Below are positions 27,103 to 35,672 of a DNA stretch of 51,187 bases, piece after piece. Location of the stretch: assembly GCA_947453445.1 (NCBI GenBank), contig CANGGP010000018.1:1-51187 (forward strand). Direction: 5' to 3'. The position numbers and the translations under genes were made by a program. The stretch's first letter is position 1, and every line of letters starts with the position of its first letter. The DNA comes from Sphingobacteriaceae bacterium. Its GTDB lineage: Bacteria; Bacteroidota; Bacteroidia; B-17B0; Aurantibacillaceae. The notes under the pieces are model-generated. The model was not told the origin of the DNA, ran no database searches, and saw only the letters and a list, made by a program, of their open reading frames with translations.

Positions 27103-29850
27103 ATGTTTTCTTTTCGTTCCATAATCATACTTTTATTGTTTTGCTCCTTGCGAAGTTTAGCAACCCATAACCGTGCCGGAGAAATTACCTATAAAAGAAT
27201 TCAGCCTTTTACGTCGATTGTTGGCGGCGTGCAAGTGCAAGTATATACCTATTCAATTACAGTGACATTATACACTGATTTTGGCGATCAAAAAGCGGAT
27301 CGTTGTCAGGATACCTTGTATTTTGGTGATGGTGATAAGGCCATTTTAGATCGTTTAAATGGCACGGGGCCTATTGCAGGCTGCAGATGCGCACCTAGAT
27401 GTGGGGAGATTATAATCAATCAACCCGGTTATGGTGTTAAAAAGAATATTTATGCAACCATCCACACCTATCCGGGCGCAGGAACATATTTAATCAGAAC
27501 ATTCGATAGAAATAGAAATGATGAGGTGGTGAATATTCCGAATTCGGTGAATCAACCATTTTATGTTGAAGCTTATTTGGTCATTACAAGTTTTACTGGA
27601 GCCAACAGCTCACCCGTATTTAGTTTTCCGCCAATTGACAAAGCCTGCGCTTTGAAATGTTTTTACCACAATCCTGGGGCTTATGATCCCGATAAGGACG
27701 ATAGTTTGAGTTACGAAATAACTGCCTCTAGGGGTACCGGAGGTGTTCCTGTGGTTGGCTATACAACACCTGACGCAGGCAGCAATGGCACTTTTGGTAT
27801 TGATGCAAGAACGGGATTGGTTACCTGGTGTAAGCCTCAAGCCATTGGCGAATACAACATCGCATTTATTGTAAAAGAATGGCGAAAAAACACCAGCGGC
27901 ATTTACCAATTAATTGGGTATGTTTTGCGCGATATGCAAGTCATTGTTGAAGCTTGTCCTTTGAATGATCCGCCACAAATAGACTTGCCGGTTGATACAT
28001 GCGTAGAGGCAGGTACACGCATTGATAAATATCTTTATGTGTCGGATCCCAACAATGGTCAAGTTGTTACCATTGAAGGCGGAGGTGGCGCGTTTAATGC
28101 CGATTTCCCTCAGGCCACATTAACAAACACTACAGCCATTACTTATACCCCTTCATCAACCGGAGGCTATTATGCGCATTTTGTTTGGCAAACCACCTGC
28201 GATCATGTAAAAAATTTAGCTTACAATACCACGTTTAAGGCGCTGGACGACGGTAAACCATTGGGTATTAAACTACCGTATTTTAATACCTATGCCATTA
28301 AAGTTTTTCCGCCATCAATTAAAAACGTAACAGCCAGTCCTAGTGGCTCGAGCATTAAAATTTCATGGCAAAAAAGCACTTGTAGTCCGGTTAATAACCC
28401 ATTGGTGGCTTACAAGGTTTACCGAAAAAATGATTGCGCGCCTTTTATACCGCAACCTTGTAAAACCGGTATTTACGACAGCAAATCTTATACATTGGTT
28501 GCGCGGGTTAATCCAACCGTTACCAGTGTAACTGACAACAATAACGGTAACGGGCTTGTTGTAGGACAAGATTATGGATATATTGTTATTGGTGAATATG
28601 CCGACGGTACTGAAACATTTGGCAGTAGCCAAGTTTGCGCAAAATTAATTAGAGATGTGCCGGTATTAATTAATGTGGATGTATTGTCGACATCAACAAG
28701 CAGTGGAAGCATACTGGTGCGTTGGTGCAAACCAAGACCAAGAAAAGGAGATTTTGATACCACCGCCACGCCGGGGCCTTATCAGTTTGTATTAAAACAT
28801 AAAACCGACGCCGGCGACTATGAAGTAATTTTTACAAGTCAAAGTAGCAAATTTTTAAGTTTGGATACTGTGTACACCCACAAAGGCATTAACACCAAGG
28901 ATAAAAGCCATGAATATTATGTTGATTTTTTGGCGGCGAATAGTTTGGTTGGCGCTTCCCAAAAAGCAAAGTCTATTTTTCTTAATCTAAGTCCATCCGA
29001 CAGAAAAGTGCAATTAACATGGGATGTAAGCACGCCTTGGACAAATAAGCTATATACAGTATGGCGAAAGAATCCCGGAACAAGCACATTTACAGCCATT
29101 GGCAGCACAAGTTTAACAAACTACCTCGACACAAAAAATGTGGCCAATAGAAATACATATTGTTATAAGATTGAAAGTAACGGTTCTTTTTCTGATTCAT
29201 TATTACCACGACCATTAATTAATCATTCGCAAGAAAACTGTGCTGATGTAATTGATTTTACACCACCATGTTCTCCAACCTTGAGTATTGAAGCCGATTG
29301 TCCGGGTGGATATGTAAACGTAAAATGGAATTACTTAAAGGGTTTGTGCGACAGCAGTGATGATGTGGTTAAATATGTATTGTATTTTAAACCAACTTTA
29401 TCAGATGAGTATTATAAGATTGCCACGCTAACAAATACTTCTAACACCAATTATGTATTTGATGATTTAAAATTTGTTTCAGGCTGTTATGCCATGACGG
29501 CTATTGATTCGAGCAACAATTCTAGTAAATTGAGTATAGACTACTGTGTAGATAATTGTCCGGAGTTTGAGCTTCCAAACATCTTCACGCCAAATGGAGA
29601 CAATGTAAATGATTTTTACCAAGCAGTGAAGGTTCGGCAAATTAATGAAATTGATTTAAGTATATATGATCGTTGGGGCAATATTGTTTACCGCACAAAC
29701 GATCCATACTTTAAATGGGATGGAACCAGCACCATAAGTAAAAAGCAGGTCAGTGAGGGCACTTTCTTTTATGCCTGCATTGTTTATGAACCAAGAGTAA
29801 CCGGAATAGTTAAAAGAACCATTAAAGGCTTTTTACAACTTTCGAAGTAA
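27103..29850 (+). CDS. Large surface protein with FN3-like domains and CHU_C-type C-terminal domain
   Basis: 915 residues with a short signal peptide ending RSLA before Thr. The N-terminal part (HNRAGEITYKRIQ, CQDTLYFGDGDKA) and repeated PKD/cadherin-like units (for example DPDKDDSLSYEI, DPNNGQVVTIEGGGG) are followed by fibronectin type III-like modules (KVYRKNDCAPF, VWRKNPGTSTF, KYVLYFKPTLSDEYY). The end, from LPNIFTPNGDNVNDFY to YDRWGNIVYRTNDPYFKWDG and IKGFLQL, is the gliding-motility-associated (type B) T9SS sorting domain. It is likely an adhesin or cell-surface matrix protein, co-transcribed with the preceding T9SS gene; role inferred from architecture only. Confidence 0.85.
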   Translation: MFSFRSIIILLLFCSLRSLATHNRAGEITYKRIQPFTSIVGGVQVQVYTYSITVTLYTDFGDQKADRCQDTLYFGDGDKAILDRLNGTGPIAGCRCAPRCGEIIINQPGYGVKKNIYATIHTYPGAGTYLIRTFDRNRNDEVVNIPNSVNQPFYVEAYLVITSFTGANSSPVFSFPPIDKACALKCFYHNPGAYDPDKDDSLSYEITASRGTGGVPVVGYTTPDAGSNGTFGIDARTGLVTWCKPQAIGEYNIAFIVKEWRKNTSGIYQLIGYVLRDMQVIVEACPLNDPPQIDLPVDTCVEAGTRIDKYLYVSDPNNGQVVTIEGGGGAFNADFPQATLTNTTAITYTPSSTGGYYAHFVWQTTCDHVKNLAYNTTFKALDDGKPLGIKLPYFNTYAIKVFPPSIKNVTASPSGSSIKISWQKSTCSPVNNPLVAYKVYRKNDCAPFIPQPCKTGIYDSKSYTLVARVNPTVTSVTDNNNGNGLVVGQDYGYIVIGEYADGTETFGSSQVCAKLIRDVPVLINVDVLSTSTSSGSILVRWCKPRPRKGDFDTTATPGPYQFVLKHKTDAGDYEVIFTSQSSKFLSLDTVYTHKGINTKDKSHEYYVDFLAANSLVGASQKAKSIFLNLSPSDRKVQLTWDVSTPWTNKLYTVWRKNPGTSTFTAIGSTSLTNYLDTKNVANRNTYCYKIESNGSFSDSLLPRPLINHSQENCADVIDFTPPCSPTLSIEADCPGGYVNVKWNYLKGLCDSSDDVVKYVLYFKPTLSDEYYKIATLTNTSNTNYVFDDLKFVSGCYAMTAIDSSNNSSKLSIDYCVDNCPEFELPNIFTPNGDNVNDFYQAVKVRQINEIDLSIYDRWGNIVYRTNDPYFKWDGTSTISKKQVSEGTFFYACIVYEPRVTGIVKRTIKGFLQLSK

Positions 29851-29862
29851 ATTTTCTGATAG

Positions 29863-31053
29863 ATGAAGTTGTATAAAAATTTAGTGAATGCGGTTGCATT
29901 AATTCTTCAAGATATTTTTTCAAACAATGTTTATGCCGACAAGGCCATTGAAAAAAAATTCAAACAAAATGCGCAATGGGGTAGCCGCGACCGAAAGTTT
30001 GTTGCCGAAGCCGTTTATGATATTGTGAGGCATTACCGCTTGTATGAACATTTGGCTGAATCAAAAAACAACTTTTGGTTTATGACTGCGGTTTGGTGTG
30101 TACTTAAAAAAATTGAATTACCCGAGTGGCCCGAATTTAAACATGTTGATCAAGCGGGCATTTTGTCAAGAAATGAAAGTTTAAAATCAGAGCCATTAAT
30201 TTTTTATTCATATCCTGATTGGTTATGGCAGTTGATTGTAGATGAAATTGGCACCGACACTTGGCATGAACAAGCAAAGGCAATGAATGAACAAGCAGAG
30301 GTGTATTTGCGCGCCAATACTTTAAAAATTGACCGACAAAAATTACTAGAACGCCTCAAACTTGAAAACATTGAAACTGCTGAAATAAGTGATGCAAAGG
30401 ATGCTTTGGTTTTGGTAAAACGACAAAATGTGTTTAAGTCGAAATTGTTTGCAGAAGGATGTTTTGAAGTGCAAGATATCGGATCACAAATGATTGCTTC
30501 GTTCTTGAATCCGGTTGCGCAAGATTTTGTAATTGATGCTTGTGCAGGTGCCGGCGGAAAGTCGTTACACTTGGCCGCATTAATGAAAAACAAAGGGAAA
30601 ATTATCAGCATGGATGTGGCCGATTATAAGCTGAATGAGCTGCGCAGACGGGCAAAGCGGGCTGGTGTATCAACCATTGAAACACGGGTAATTGAAAACG
30701 ATCAAAGTATTGAAGTTTTAAAAAACAAAGCCGATAAATTATTATTAGATGTGCCTTGCAGTGGCTTAGGCGTTTTAAAAAGAAATCCTGACACCAAGTG
30801 GAAATTAAAACCTGAATCAATAGAATCTACAAAGGTACTACAAGCAAAAATATTATCGACGTATTCAGGTATGATTAAAGTCAATGGCGAGATGGTTTAC
30901 AGCACCTGTAGCATATTGCCATCAGAAAATGGAGAACAAGTAAAAAATTTCATACTAAAAAACCCTAACTTTGCGTTAGTAAAAGAAAGAACAATATTGC
31001 CAAGTGATGGAGGGGATGGCTTCTATATGGCATTGATAAAAAGAACCAAATAA
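29863..31053 (+). CDS. RsmB/NOP2-Sun family rRNA cytosine-C5 methyltransferase
   Basis: S-adenosylmethionine-dependent RNA m5C methyltransferase, most like RsmB. 396 residues: an N-terminal NusB-like helical part (AVYDIVRHYRLYEHLAE), a PUA-type region (VYLRANTLKIDRQKL), and a Rossmann domain with motif I DACAGAGGKSLHLA, motif IV DVPCSGLGVLKRNP (Pro-Cys) and motif VI STCSILPSENG, whose two Cys are the catalytic pair of this family. The start is 12 bases after the CHU_C surface-protein gene. Target base not determined by sequence alone. Confidence 0.9.
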   Translation: MKLYKNLVNAVALILQDIFSNNVYADKAIEKKFKQNAQWGSRDRKFVAEAVYDIVRHYRLYEHLAESKNNFWFMTAVWCVLKKIELPEWPEFKHVDQAGILSRNESLKSEPLIFYSYPDWLWQLIVDEIGTDTWHEQAKAMNEQAEVYLRANTLKIDRQKLLERLKLENIETAEISDAKDALVLVKRQNVFKSKLFAEGCFEVQDIGSQMIASFLNPVAQDFVIDACAGAGGKSLHLAALMKNKGKIISMDVADYKLNELRRRAKRAGVSTIETRVIENDQSIEVLKNKADKLLLDVPCSGLGVLKRNPDTKWKLKPESIESTKVLQAKILSTYSGMIKVNGEMVYSTCSILPSENGEQVKNFILKNPNFALVKERTILPSDGGDGFYMALIKRTK

Positions 31054-31059
31054 ATTTTT

Positions 31060-31689
31060 ATGAAAGCACTTGTTAGTTCTTTGTGCGCTGTAATTATTTT
31101 TTCAGGATGCGTGAAAAAAGTAGGCAACAAGGACGTCGTATTCAAAGATCAAATTTTACCCATATTCGTATCCAATTGTACCATGAGTGATTGTCATAAT
31201 TCCTTGAGCAAAAAACACATGATAAATTTAACCACATACGAAGGTATCATGCAGGGCGTTGTGCCGCGTTATCCATTGTTAAGTGAAGTATACACAAACA
31301 TTAGCGGACGCAATCCTTCGATGCCTACCAAACAATACCCCAAATTAAGCAGTAAAGATGTTGAGTTAATTAAACTTTGGATTAATATGGGAGCGACCAA
31401 TTCAACCATCGACTTGCCTTGCGATAGCAGCAATGTAACGTTTAGCGGAAGTGTAAAACCAATTTTTACAACTTGGTGTGTTGGTTGTCACAACACCACA
31501 AATCCGGGTAAAGGCATTGATTTAACGAGTTATGAAAGTACAATTGCCTCTGTAAACAGCGGCCAATTATTGGGAAGTATTAAACACATTGGTGCTTTTA
31601 CGCCAATGCCTCAAAACACTGATAAGCTATCAGATTGCGACATTGCTAAAATTGCTAAATGGATTAGGCAAGGCGCCGTGAATAATTAA
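31060..31689 (+). CDS. Small lipoprotein with two cytochrome c-like haem motifs
   Basis: 209 residues. A lipoprotein signal ends IIFSGC (Cys17). The mature part is two similar halves. The first half has C40-TMSD-C45-H46, a CX4CH haem-attachment motif; the second has C140-VG-C143-H144, the usual CXXCH. Met88 (SMPT) and Met183 (PMPQ) are possible distal haem ligands. The C-terminal helices VELIKLWINMGA and IAKIAKWIRQGA repeat, so the halves arose by duplication of a c-type domain like those of PSCyt-type proteins. It would carry electrons at the envelope; partner unknown. Its stop overlaps that of the convergent gene by four bases. Confidence 0.75.
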   Translation: MKALVSSLCAVIIFSGCVKKVGNKDVVFKDQILPIFVSNCTMSDCHNSLSKKHMINLTTYEGIMQGVVPRYPLLSEVYTNISGRNPSMPTKQYPKLSSKDVELIKLWINMGATNSTIDLPCDSSNVTFSGSVKPIFTTWCVGCHNTTNPGKGIDLTSYESTIASVNSGQLLGSIKHIGAFTPMPQNTDKLSDCDIAKIAKWIRQGAVNN

Positions 31690-32510
31690 TTTTTAATTTC
31701 AACGTCGTCGATAATTTCGTTGCCCAAATAAGTTTCTAAAATTTGATGGTATTTTTTGGTTGCTGTGAAACCAAATCCCGATTCAAAAAACTCATTCATT
31801 AAAGCTGCGTAACGACTGTTTTTAGGCATAATAAAGCCAAACATTTCATTTTGTGCATTGAATACTTTTTGAATTTTTAAGTATTTGTTTGAATTATTTT
31901 TGAGATACGACCAGTATGCAATGATGTCTACAAATCCAAAATTCTTTTTATCACTTGTTATTTTGTTTAACACATTGCTTTGGGTTTCGGTGGTGTTAAT
32001 TTTCAAGGAAGGAATATAACTTGTTTTTATCTCGTTCATGTATTTTTCATGACTCGAATTTTTTACGGCAAATGCCTCCATGTCTTTAAACACAAACGCA
32101 ATTTCTTCTTTGTTTTTTGATTTAAGAGATGCAACGTTGCCATCGGTAATGAGTACCGAAACATTTTTTAAATAAGGCGGTGAAAACAAAACTTCTTTCT
32201 CGCGATCAAGACTATTACTTACTGAGCCCATGCCAATCACCCCGGGTTTTGCGTTTTTTACATCATTGTAAAAGCTATTAAAATCGTTGTATTGACGTTT
32301 TACCAAAATCAAATTGAGGTCTTTTTTCTTTTGCATCCAAGCAACAAATTCATCCATGATTTCGAGCTCAATACCTTTGATGATGCCCATTTCGGTATAA
32401 GCATACGGGTAGTTTTCATAATAATACACACGTAGGGTGTCGGTTTTTTGCGCGCTAATGCCTAAAGATAAAAGCATTAAAAAAATTGACATGAAAGCGG
32501 TTTTTTTCAT
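31686..32510 (-). CDS. Periplasmic substrate-binding-like protein
   Basis: 274 residues from the ATG ending at 32510 (MKKTAFMSIFLMLLSLGISA, cleaved before Gln); an ATG six bases upstream is also possible. The fold matches extracellular solute-binding proteins of family 3: LRVYYYENYPYAYTE, KGIELEIMDEFVAW, GMGSVSNSLDREKEVLFSPPYLKN, and the C-terminal NFGFVDIIAYWSYL. No transporter permease or ATPase genes are adjacent, so it may serve as a sensor or an orphan binding protein; ligand unknown. Transcribed divergently from the rhodanese gene. Confidence 0.75.
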   Translation of the reverse strand: MKKTAFMSIFLMLLSLGISAQKTDTLRVYYYENYPYAYTEMGIIKGIELEIMDEFVAWMQKKKDLNLILVKRQYNDFNSFYNDVKNAKPGVIGMGSVSNSLDREKEVLFSPPYLKNVSVLITDGNVASLKSKNKEEIAFVFKDMEAFAVKNSSHEKYMNEIKTSYIPSLKINTTETQSNVLNKITSDKKNFGFVDIIAYWSYLKNNSNKYLKIQKVFNAQNEMFGFIMPKNSRYAALMNEFFESGFGFTATKKYHQILETYLGNEIIDDVEIKN

Positions 32511-32560
32511 AAGCATAAAATTTTTTCAAAGATGGGTATTAATCAAAAAGAAATTTAAGA

Positions 32561-32591
32561 AACAAAATCAAACTTTCCTTGTGATTTTGTT
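32561..32591. promoter_or_regulatory. Perfect 10-base inverted repeat in divergent promoter region
   Basis: AACAAAATCA (32561-32570) and TGATTTTGTT (32582-32591) are exact inverted copies around 11 bases, in the 165-base gap between two divergently transcribed genes. Not followed by a T run, so an operator or leader structure is more likely than a terminator. Confidence 0.35.
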
Positions 32592-32633
32592 AATAAGATA
32601 ATAGGTGAATAAAAAGCACAAAACTGTGGAAAG

Positions 32634-32660
32634 AGCATTACAAGTTTTGCTTGGAATGCT
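32634..32660. promoter_or_regulatory. Hairpin close to the rhodanese start
   Basis: AGCATTACAAG (32634-32644) pairs with CTTGGAATGCT (32650-32660), ten of eleven positions, with a five-base loop. It ends 15 bases before the ATG at 32676 and could shape translation of that mRNA. Confidence 0.35.
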
Positions 32661-32675
32661 TTATATTAGTGGCGT

Positions 32676-33056
32676 ATGATAAAAAAACTAAGCTTTCTAT
32701 TCATTATGCTGATTGGCATGTTGAAAGCCCAAAACATTAAAAATGTGGATGCGGCAACGTTTAAAAAATTAATTGAAGATAAAAAAGGCGAATTGGTTGA
32801 TTTAAGAACCAAGCCTGAAATTGAAAGCAAAGGCAAGATTAAAGGTGCAACAGAAATAGATTTTTTAGCCAAAGACATTGAAGCACAAATAGCCAAACTC
32901 GATAAGAATAAAACCTACCTCTTGTATTGTGCAGGAGGTGGTCGTAGTGGCGACTGCGCTTTAATGATGCAAAAAATGGGCTTTAAAGAAATATACAACC
33001 TTGAAAAAGGCTTCGGCGACTGGAAAAATAAAGGCTTTGACATTGAAAAAAAATAA
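32676..33056 (+). CDS. Exported single-domain rhodanese
   Basis: 126 residues. A signal peptide ends MLKA before Gln, so the protein works in the periplasm. The rhodanese fold is complete: ELVDLRTKPEIESKGKIKGA (substrate-site Arg), then the active-site loop CAGGGRSG at 85-92 with catalytic Cys85, then GFKEIYNLEKGFGDWK. Such proteins carry sulfane sulfur or act in redox repair. The cysQ frame begins within its 3' end. Confidence 0.88.
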   Translation: MIKKLSFLFIMLIGMLKAQNIKNVDAATFKKLIEDKKGELVDLRTKPEIESKGKIKGATEIDFLAKDIEAQIAKLDKNKTYLLYCAGGGRSGDCALMMQKMGFKEIYNLEKGFGDWKNKGFDIEKK

Positions 33057-33885
33057 TTGGTCGCATCACGAATTGTTAAAGTTGGCTGTAAAGGCTGCTT
33101 TGCATGCCGGTGAACAAATTCTCGAGATTTATAATACAGATTTTGCTGTTGAAACAAAATCTGACGACACGCCCGTGACCATTGCCGATAAAACCTCGGG
33201 ACAATGTATTTCAAAAATATTAGAAGAAACACAAATCCCAATCATCAGTGAAGAAGAAGACATTTGTGAGTATTCGGTGCGCCAACATTGGTCGAAGGTT
33301 TGGATTGTAGATCCATTAGATGGCACCAAAGAATACATTAAACGCAATGGTGAATTTGCTGTTAACATTGCTTTGGTAGAGAATGGAAAGCCTGTGATAG
33401 GGGTCATTTATGCGCCTGTGATTCACGATATTTATTTTGCAAGTACGGAGTTGGGGAGTTTTAAAATTACCCAGCACGATTTAATTTACGAGCTCACAAA
33501 GAAAAACATCAGCGATAATTTATTTGAGTTTGGGAAAAGATTGCCTTTACAAAAAACACCTAAAACATATACTTTGGTAGCGAGTCGTTCACACTTAAGC
33601 CAAGATGTGAATGCGCGCATCGCGCAACTTAAAAAAATTTATGGGGAGGTCGACATTATTAGTGTAGGCAGCAGCATTAAGCAATGTTGGGTGGCAGAAG
33701 GCAAGGCCCATGAATACCCGCGTTATGGTTTAACAATGGAGTGGGATACAGCCGCCGGACAATGCATTTTAGAAATGGCAGGAAGTGAGTTGATTGATTT
33801 GTCGAGCAATTTACCCATGCAATATAATAAGGCGAACATGCGCAATAATTTTTTTGTGGCGCGTCAAATAACTTCGCTATTATAA
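33043..33885 (+). CDS. cysQ: 3'(2'),5'-bisphosphate nucleotidase CysQ
   Basis: Magnesium-dependent, lithium-sensitive phosphatase that removes 3'-phosphate from PAP, the by-product of sulfate activation. Start chosen at the TTG 33043 (MKKNNWSHHELLKLAVKAAL), since no ATG is available upstream of the conserved N-terminus; a TTG at 33001 would add 14 residues. The family metal-site motifs are present: IISEEEDI, DPLDGTKEYIKRNGEFAVNIAL, and near the end EWDTAAGQCILEMAG. The frame overlaps the end of the rhodanese gene by 14 bases, so both are probably one transcript. Confidence 0.88.
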   Translation: MKKNNWSHHELLKLAVKAALHAGEQILEIYNTDFAVETKSDDTPVTIADKTSGQCISKILEETQIPIISEEEDICEYSVRQHWSKVWIVDPLDGTKEYIKRNGEFAVNIALVENGKPVIGVIYAPVIHDIYFASTELGSFKITQHDLIYELTKKNISDNLFEFGKRLPLQKTPKTYTLVASRSHLSQDVNARIAQLKKIYGEVDIISVGSSIKQCWVAEGKAHEYPRYGLTMEWDTAAGQCILEMAGSELIDLSSNLPMQYNKANMRNNFFVARQITSLL

Positions 33886-33886
33886 A

Positions 33887-34447
33887 CTAGCGGAAAATCA
33901 ATTTAGAAATAATGTAAGGTCCCTCGATGACCAACTGCTTAAAATCTTTTTTCTTTTTTATGATGATTTGATTGGTGGTATATTTGGTAATCGGGTAATC
34001 GTATTCGATGGCTTCTCTTCCTTTGTTTTCGAGCGACAAAAGTACTTTTAAGCCGGTATTACTTAAATAAAAAGTGCTGTCTTGTTTGAACTGCCAATAT
34101 TCTTTTTCGCGAATTTTTAATCCCGAAAATTTTTTATTCGGAAAAACTGTTAAAGATGCATTTGAATACCGTACAAAAAATTGCTCGGCTTTTTTAATGA
34201 GCACATATTTTTCAGTGATGGTATAAGCTTGTTCTTTACCGGTAATTGTTTGTCCGGATGCGCTCACCAAGCGTTGTACGCCTTGTTCAACGTGGCATTG
34301 GTAATAGGTCACAGAATCGCCTTCTTGCAAATTGTATAATAAGCTTTTGGGATCAACGGTTTGATCATAGGTTTGAGAAAAACAACAATTGGTATACAAC
34401 AAAATCAGGCTGCAAATAAATTTTATGCCTTTTGAAGAAATATACAT
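33887..34447 (-). CDS. Hypothetical exported protein
   Basis: 186 residues with a signal peptide (MYISSKGIKFICSLILLYTNCCFS, cleaved before Gln). The mature part is mostly strands (SVTYYQCHVEQGVQRLVSASG, KYVLIKKAEQFFVRYSN, EYWQFKQDSTFYLSN) with a Lys-rich C-terminus. I recognise no domain. The start shares one base with the mqnC stop, so it is the downstream gene of a mqnC operon, and its stop is one base from the convergent cysQ stop. Confidence 0.65.
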   Translation of the reverse strand: MYISSKGIKFICSLILLYTNCCFSQTYDQTVDPKSLLYNLQEGDSVTYYQCHVEQGVQRLVSASGQTITGKEQAYTITEKYVLIKKAEQFFVRYSNASLTVFPNKKFSGLKIREKEYWQFKQDSTFYLSNTGLKVLLSLENKGREAIEYDYPITKYTTNQIIIKKKKDFKQLVIEGPYIISKLIFR

Positions 34448-35574
34448 TAGTAATTAATCAATTGTTCTTCGATGTTTTCCGGCAATGCTCTTTCGCGGTA
34501 TTGTTGGTCGCGCAGTTGCGGAATAAATCCGGCCTCTTGAATCGACTCTTGAATTTGTTTATAGGTAAAGCGATGTGGTGCACCGGCGGCACTCACCACA
34601 TTTTCTTCAAGCATAATGCTGCCAAAATCATTGGCGCCTGCGTGTAAACAAAGCTGAGCCGTGGCTTTTCCAACCGTTAGCCAGCTGGCTTGAATGTTTT
34701 GAATATTGGGCAACATGATGCGGCTTAATGCAATCATCCGAATGTACTCATCAGCACTTACGTTGTTTTTAATGCCTTTAATGCGTTTTAATAAAGTGCC
34801 GTCGTCTTGAAATGGCCAAGGAATAAACGCCAGGAAACCATTGGCATCTTTGGGCTTTTGTGCTTGCACTTCACGTATCCACACCAAATGTTCGAAGCGC
34901 TCATAAATGGTTTCAACATGACCAAACATCATGGTGGCGCTGCTTGTAAGATTTAATTGGTGGGCCGCTTTCATCACTTCTAACCATTCGCGACCGGTAC
35001 ATTTTCCTTTGCTGATTAAACGGCGAACACGGTCGTTTAAAATCTCCGCGCCAGCGCCCGGCAAGCTGTCGAGGCCGGCATCCATCAATGATTTTAAAAC
35101 ATGCGTGTGAGTGCTTTTTTCAAGTTTGGTAATGTGGGCTATTTCAGGCGGACCAAGGGCATGCAATTTAAGCTGCGGATATAAATGTTTAAGTTCTTTA
35201 AATAAATCGACATAAAAAGACAAACCCAAATCGGGGTGATGACCGCCTTGCAACAATACTTGGTCGCCACCATACTTAAATGTTTCCTCAATTTTAATTT
35301 TATAGGTTGGAATATCGGTAACATAACTTTCGGCATGGCCGGGAATACGGTAAAAATTACAGAACTTACAATTGGCAATACACACATTGGTGGTGTTTAA
35401 GTTTCTGTCGATTTGCCAGGTTACTTTGTTGCTATTGTTCTTCGCGATTTTTCGCAGTTCATTACCCACAAAAACCAATTCGGCGGTTGCTGCATTGTGA
35501 AAAAGAAACATTCCTTCTTCTATACTGAGGAATTCGAAATTAAGGGCACGTTTTAATAGCTGATCAACTGTCAT
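34447..35574 (-). CDS. mqnC: Dehypoxanthine futalosine cyclase (radical SAM)
   Basis: Radical-SAM enzyme of the futalosine pathway to menaquinone; it closes the ring of dehypoxanthine futalosine. 375 residues. The [4Fe-4S] motif C65-IAN-C69-KF-C72 (CX3CX2C) follows the strand WQIDRNLNTTNVC. Other family blocks: GGDQVLLQGGHHPDLG, ALGPPEIAH, LDSLPGAGAEILNDRVR, ATMMFGHVET, and the C-terminal NDFGSIMLEENVVSAAG. It is distinguished from the sister MqnE by this last block and by the KFCNFYRIPG stretch. The rest of the mqn genes are not in the window. A TAAATTTG promoter element is just upstream. Confidence 0.93.
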   Translation of the reverse strand: MTVDQLLKRALNFEFLSIEEGMFLFHNAATAELVFVGNELRKIAKNNSNKVTWQIDRNLNTTNVCIANCKFCNFYRIPGHAESYVTDIPTYKIKIEETFKYGGDQVLLQGGHHPDLGLSFYVDLFKELKHLYPQLKLHALGPPEIAHITKLEKSTHTHVLKSLMDAGLDSLPGAGAEILNDRVRRLISKGKCTGREWLEVMKAAHQLNLTSSATMMFGHVETIYERFEHLVWIREVQAQKPKDANGFLAFIPWPFQDDGTLLKRIKGIKNNVSADEYIRMIALSRIMLPNIQNIQASWLTVGKATAQLCLHAGANDFGSIMLEENVVSAAGAPHRFTYKQIQESIQEAGFIPQLRDQQYRERALPENIEEQLINY

Positions 35575-35588
35575 AAAATAATTCGGGA

Positions 35589-35596
35589 CAAATTTA
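35589..35596 (-). promoter_or_regulatory. Possible -7 element of mqnC
   Basis: TAAATTTG on the minus strand matches TAnnTTTG, 15 bases before the ATG. It would leave a very short leader. Confidence 0.35.
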
Positions 35597-35623
35597 CCAT
35601 TTGTGTTTGAATTGTATTTAAAT

Positions 35624-35652
35624 AAAAAAGCCTGTCAGTATTTGACAGGCTT
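35624..35652 (-). terminator. Intrinsic terminator after the Ig-repeat adhesin gene
   Basis: Arms AAGCCTGTCA (35628-35637) and TGACAGGCTT (35643-35652) around five bases, followed on the minus strand by a T run (plus A at 35624-35629). Confidence 0.88.
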
Positions 35653-35672
35653 ACTTTATTGTAAGAACAAGG

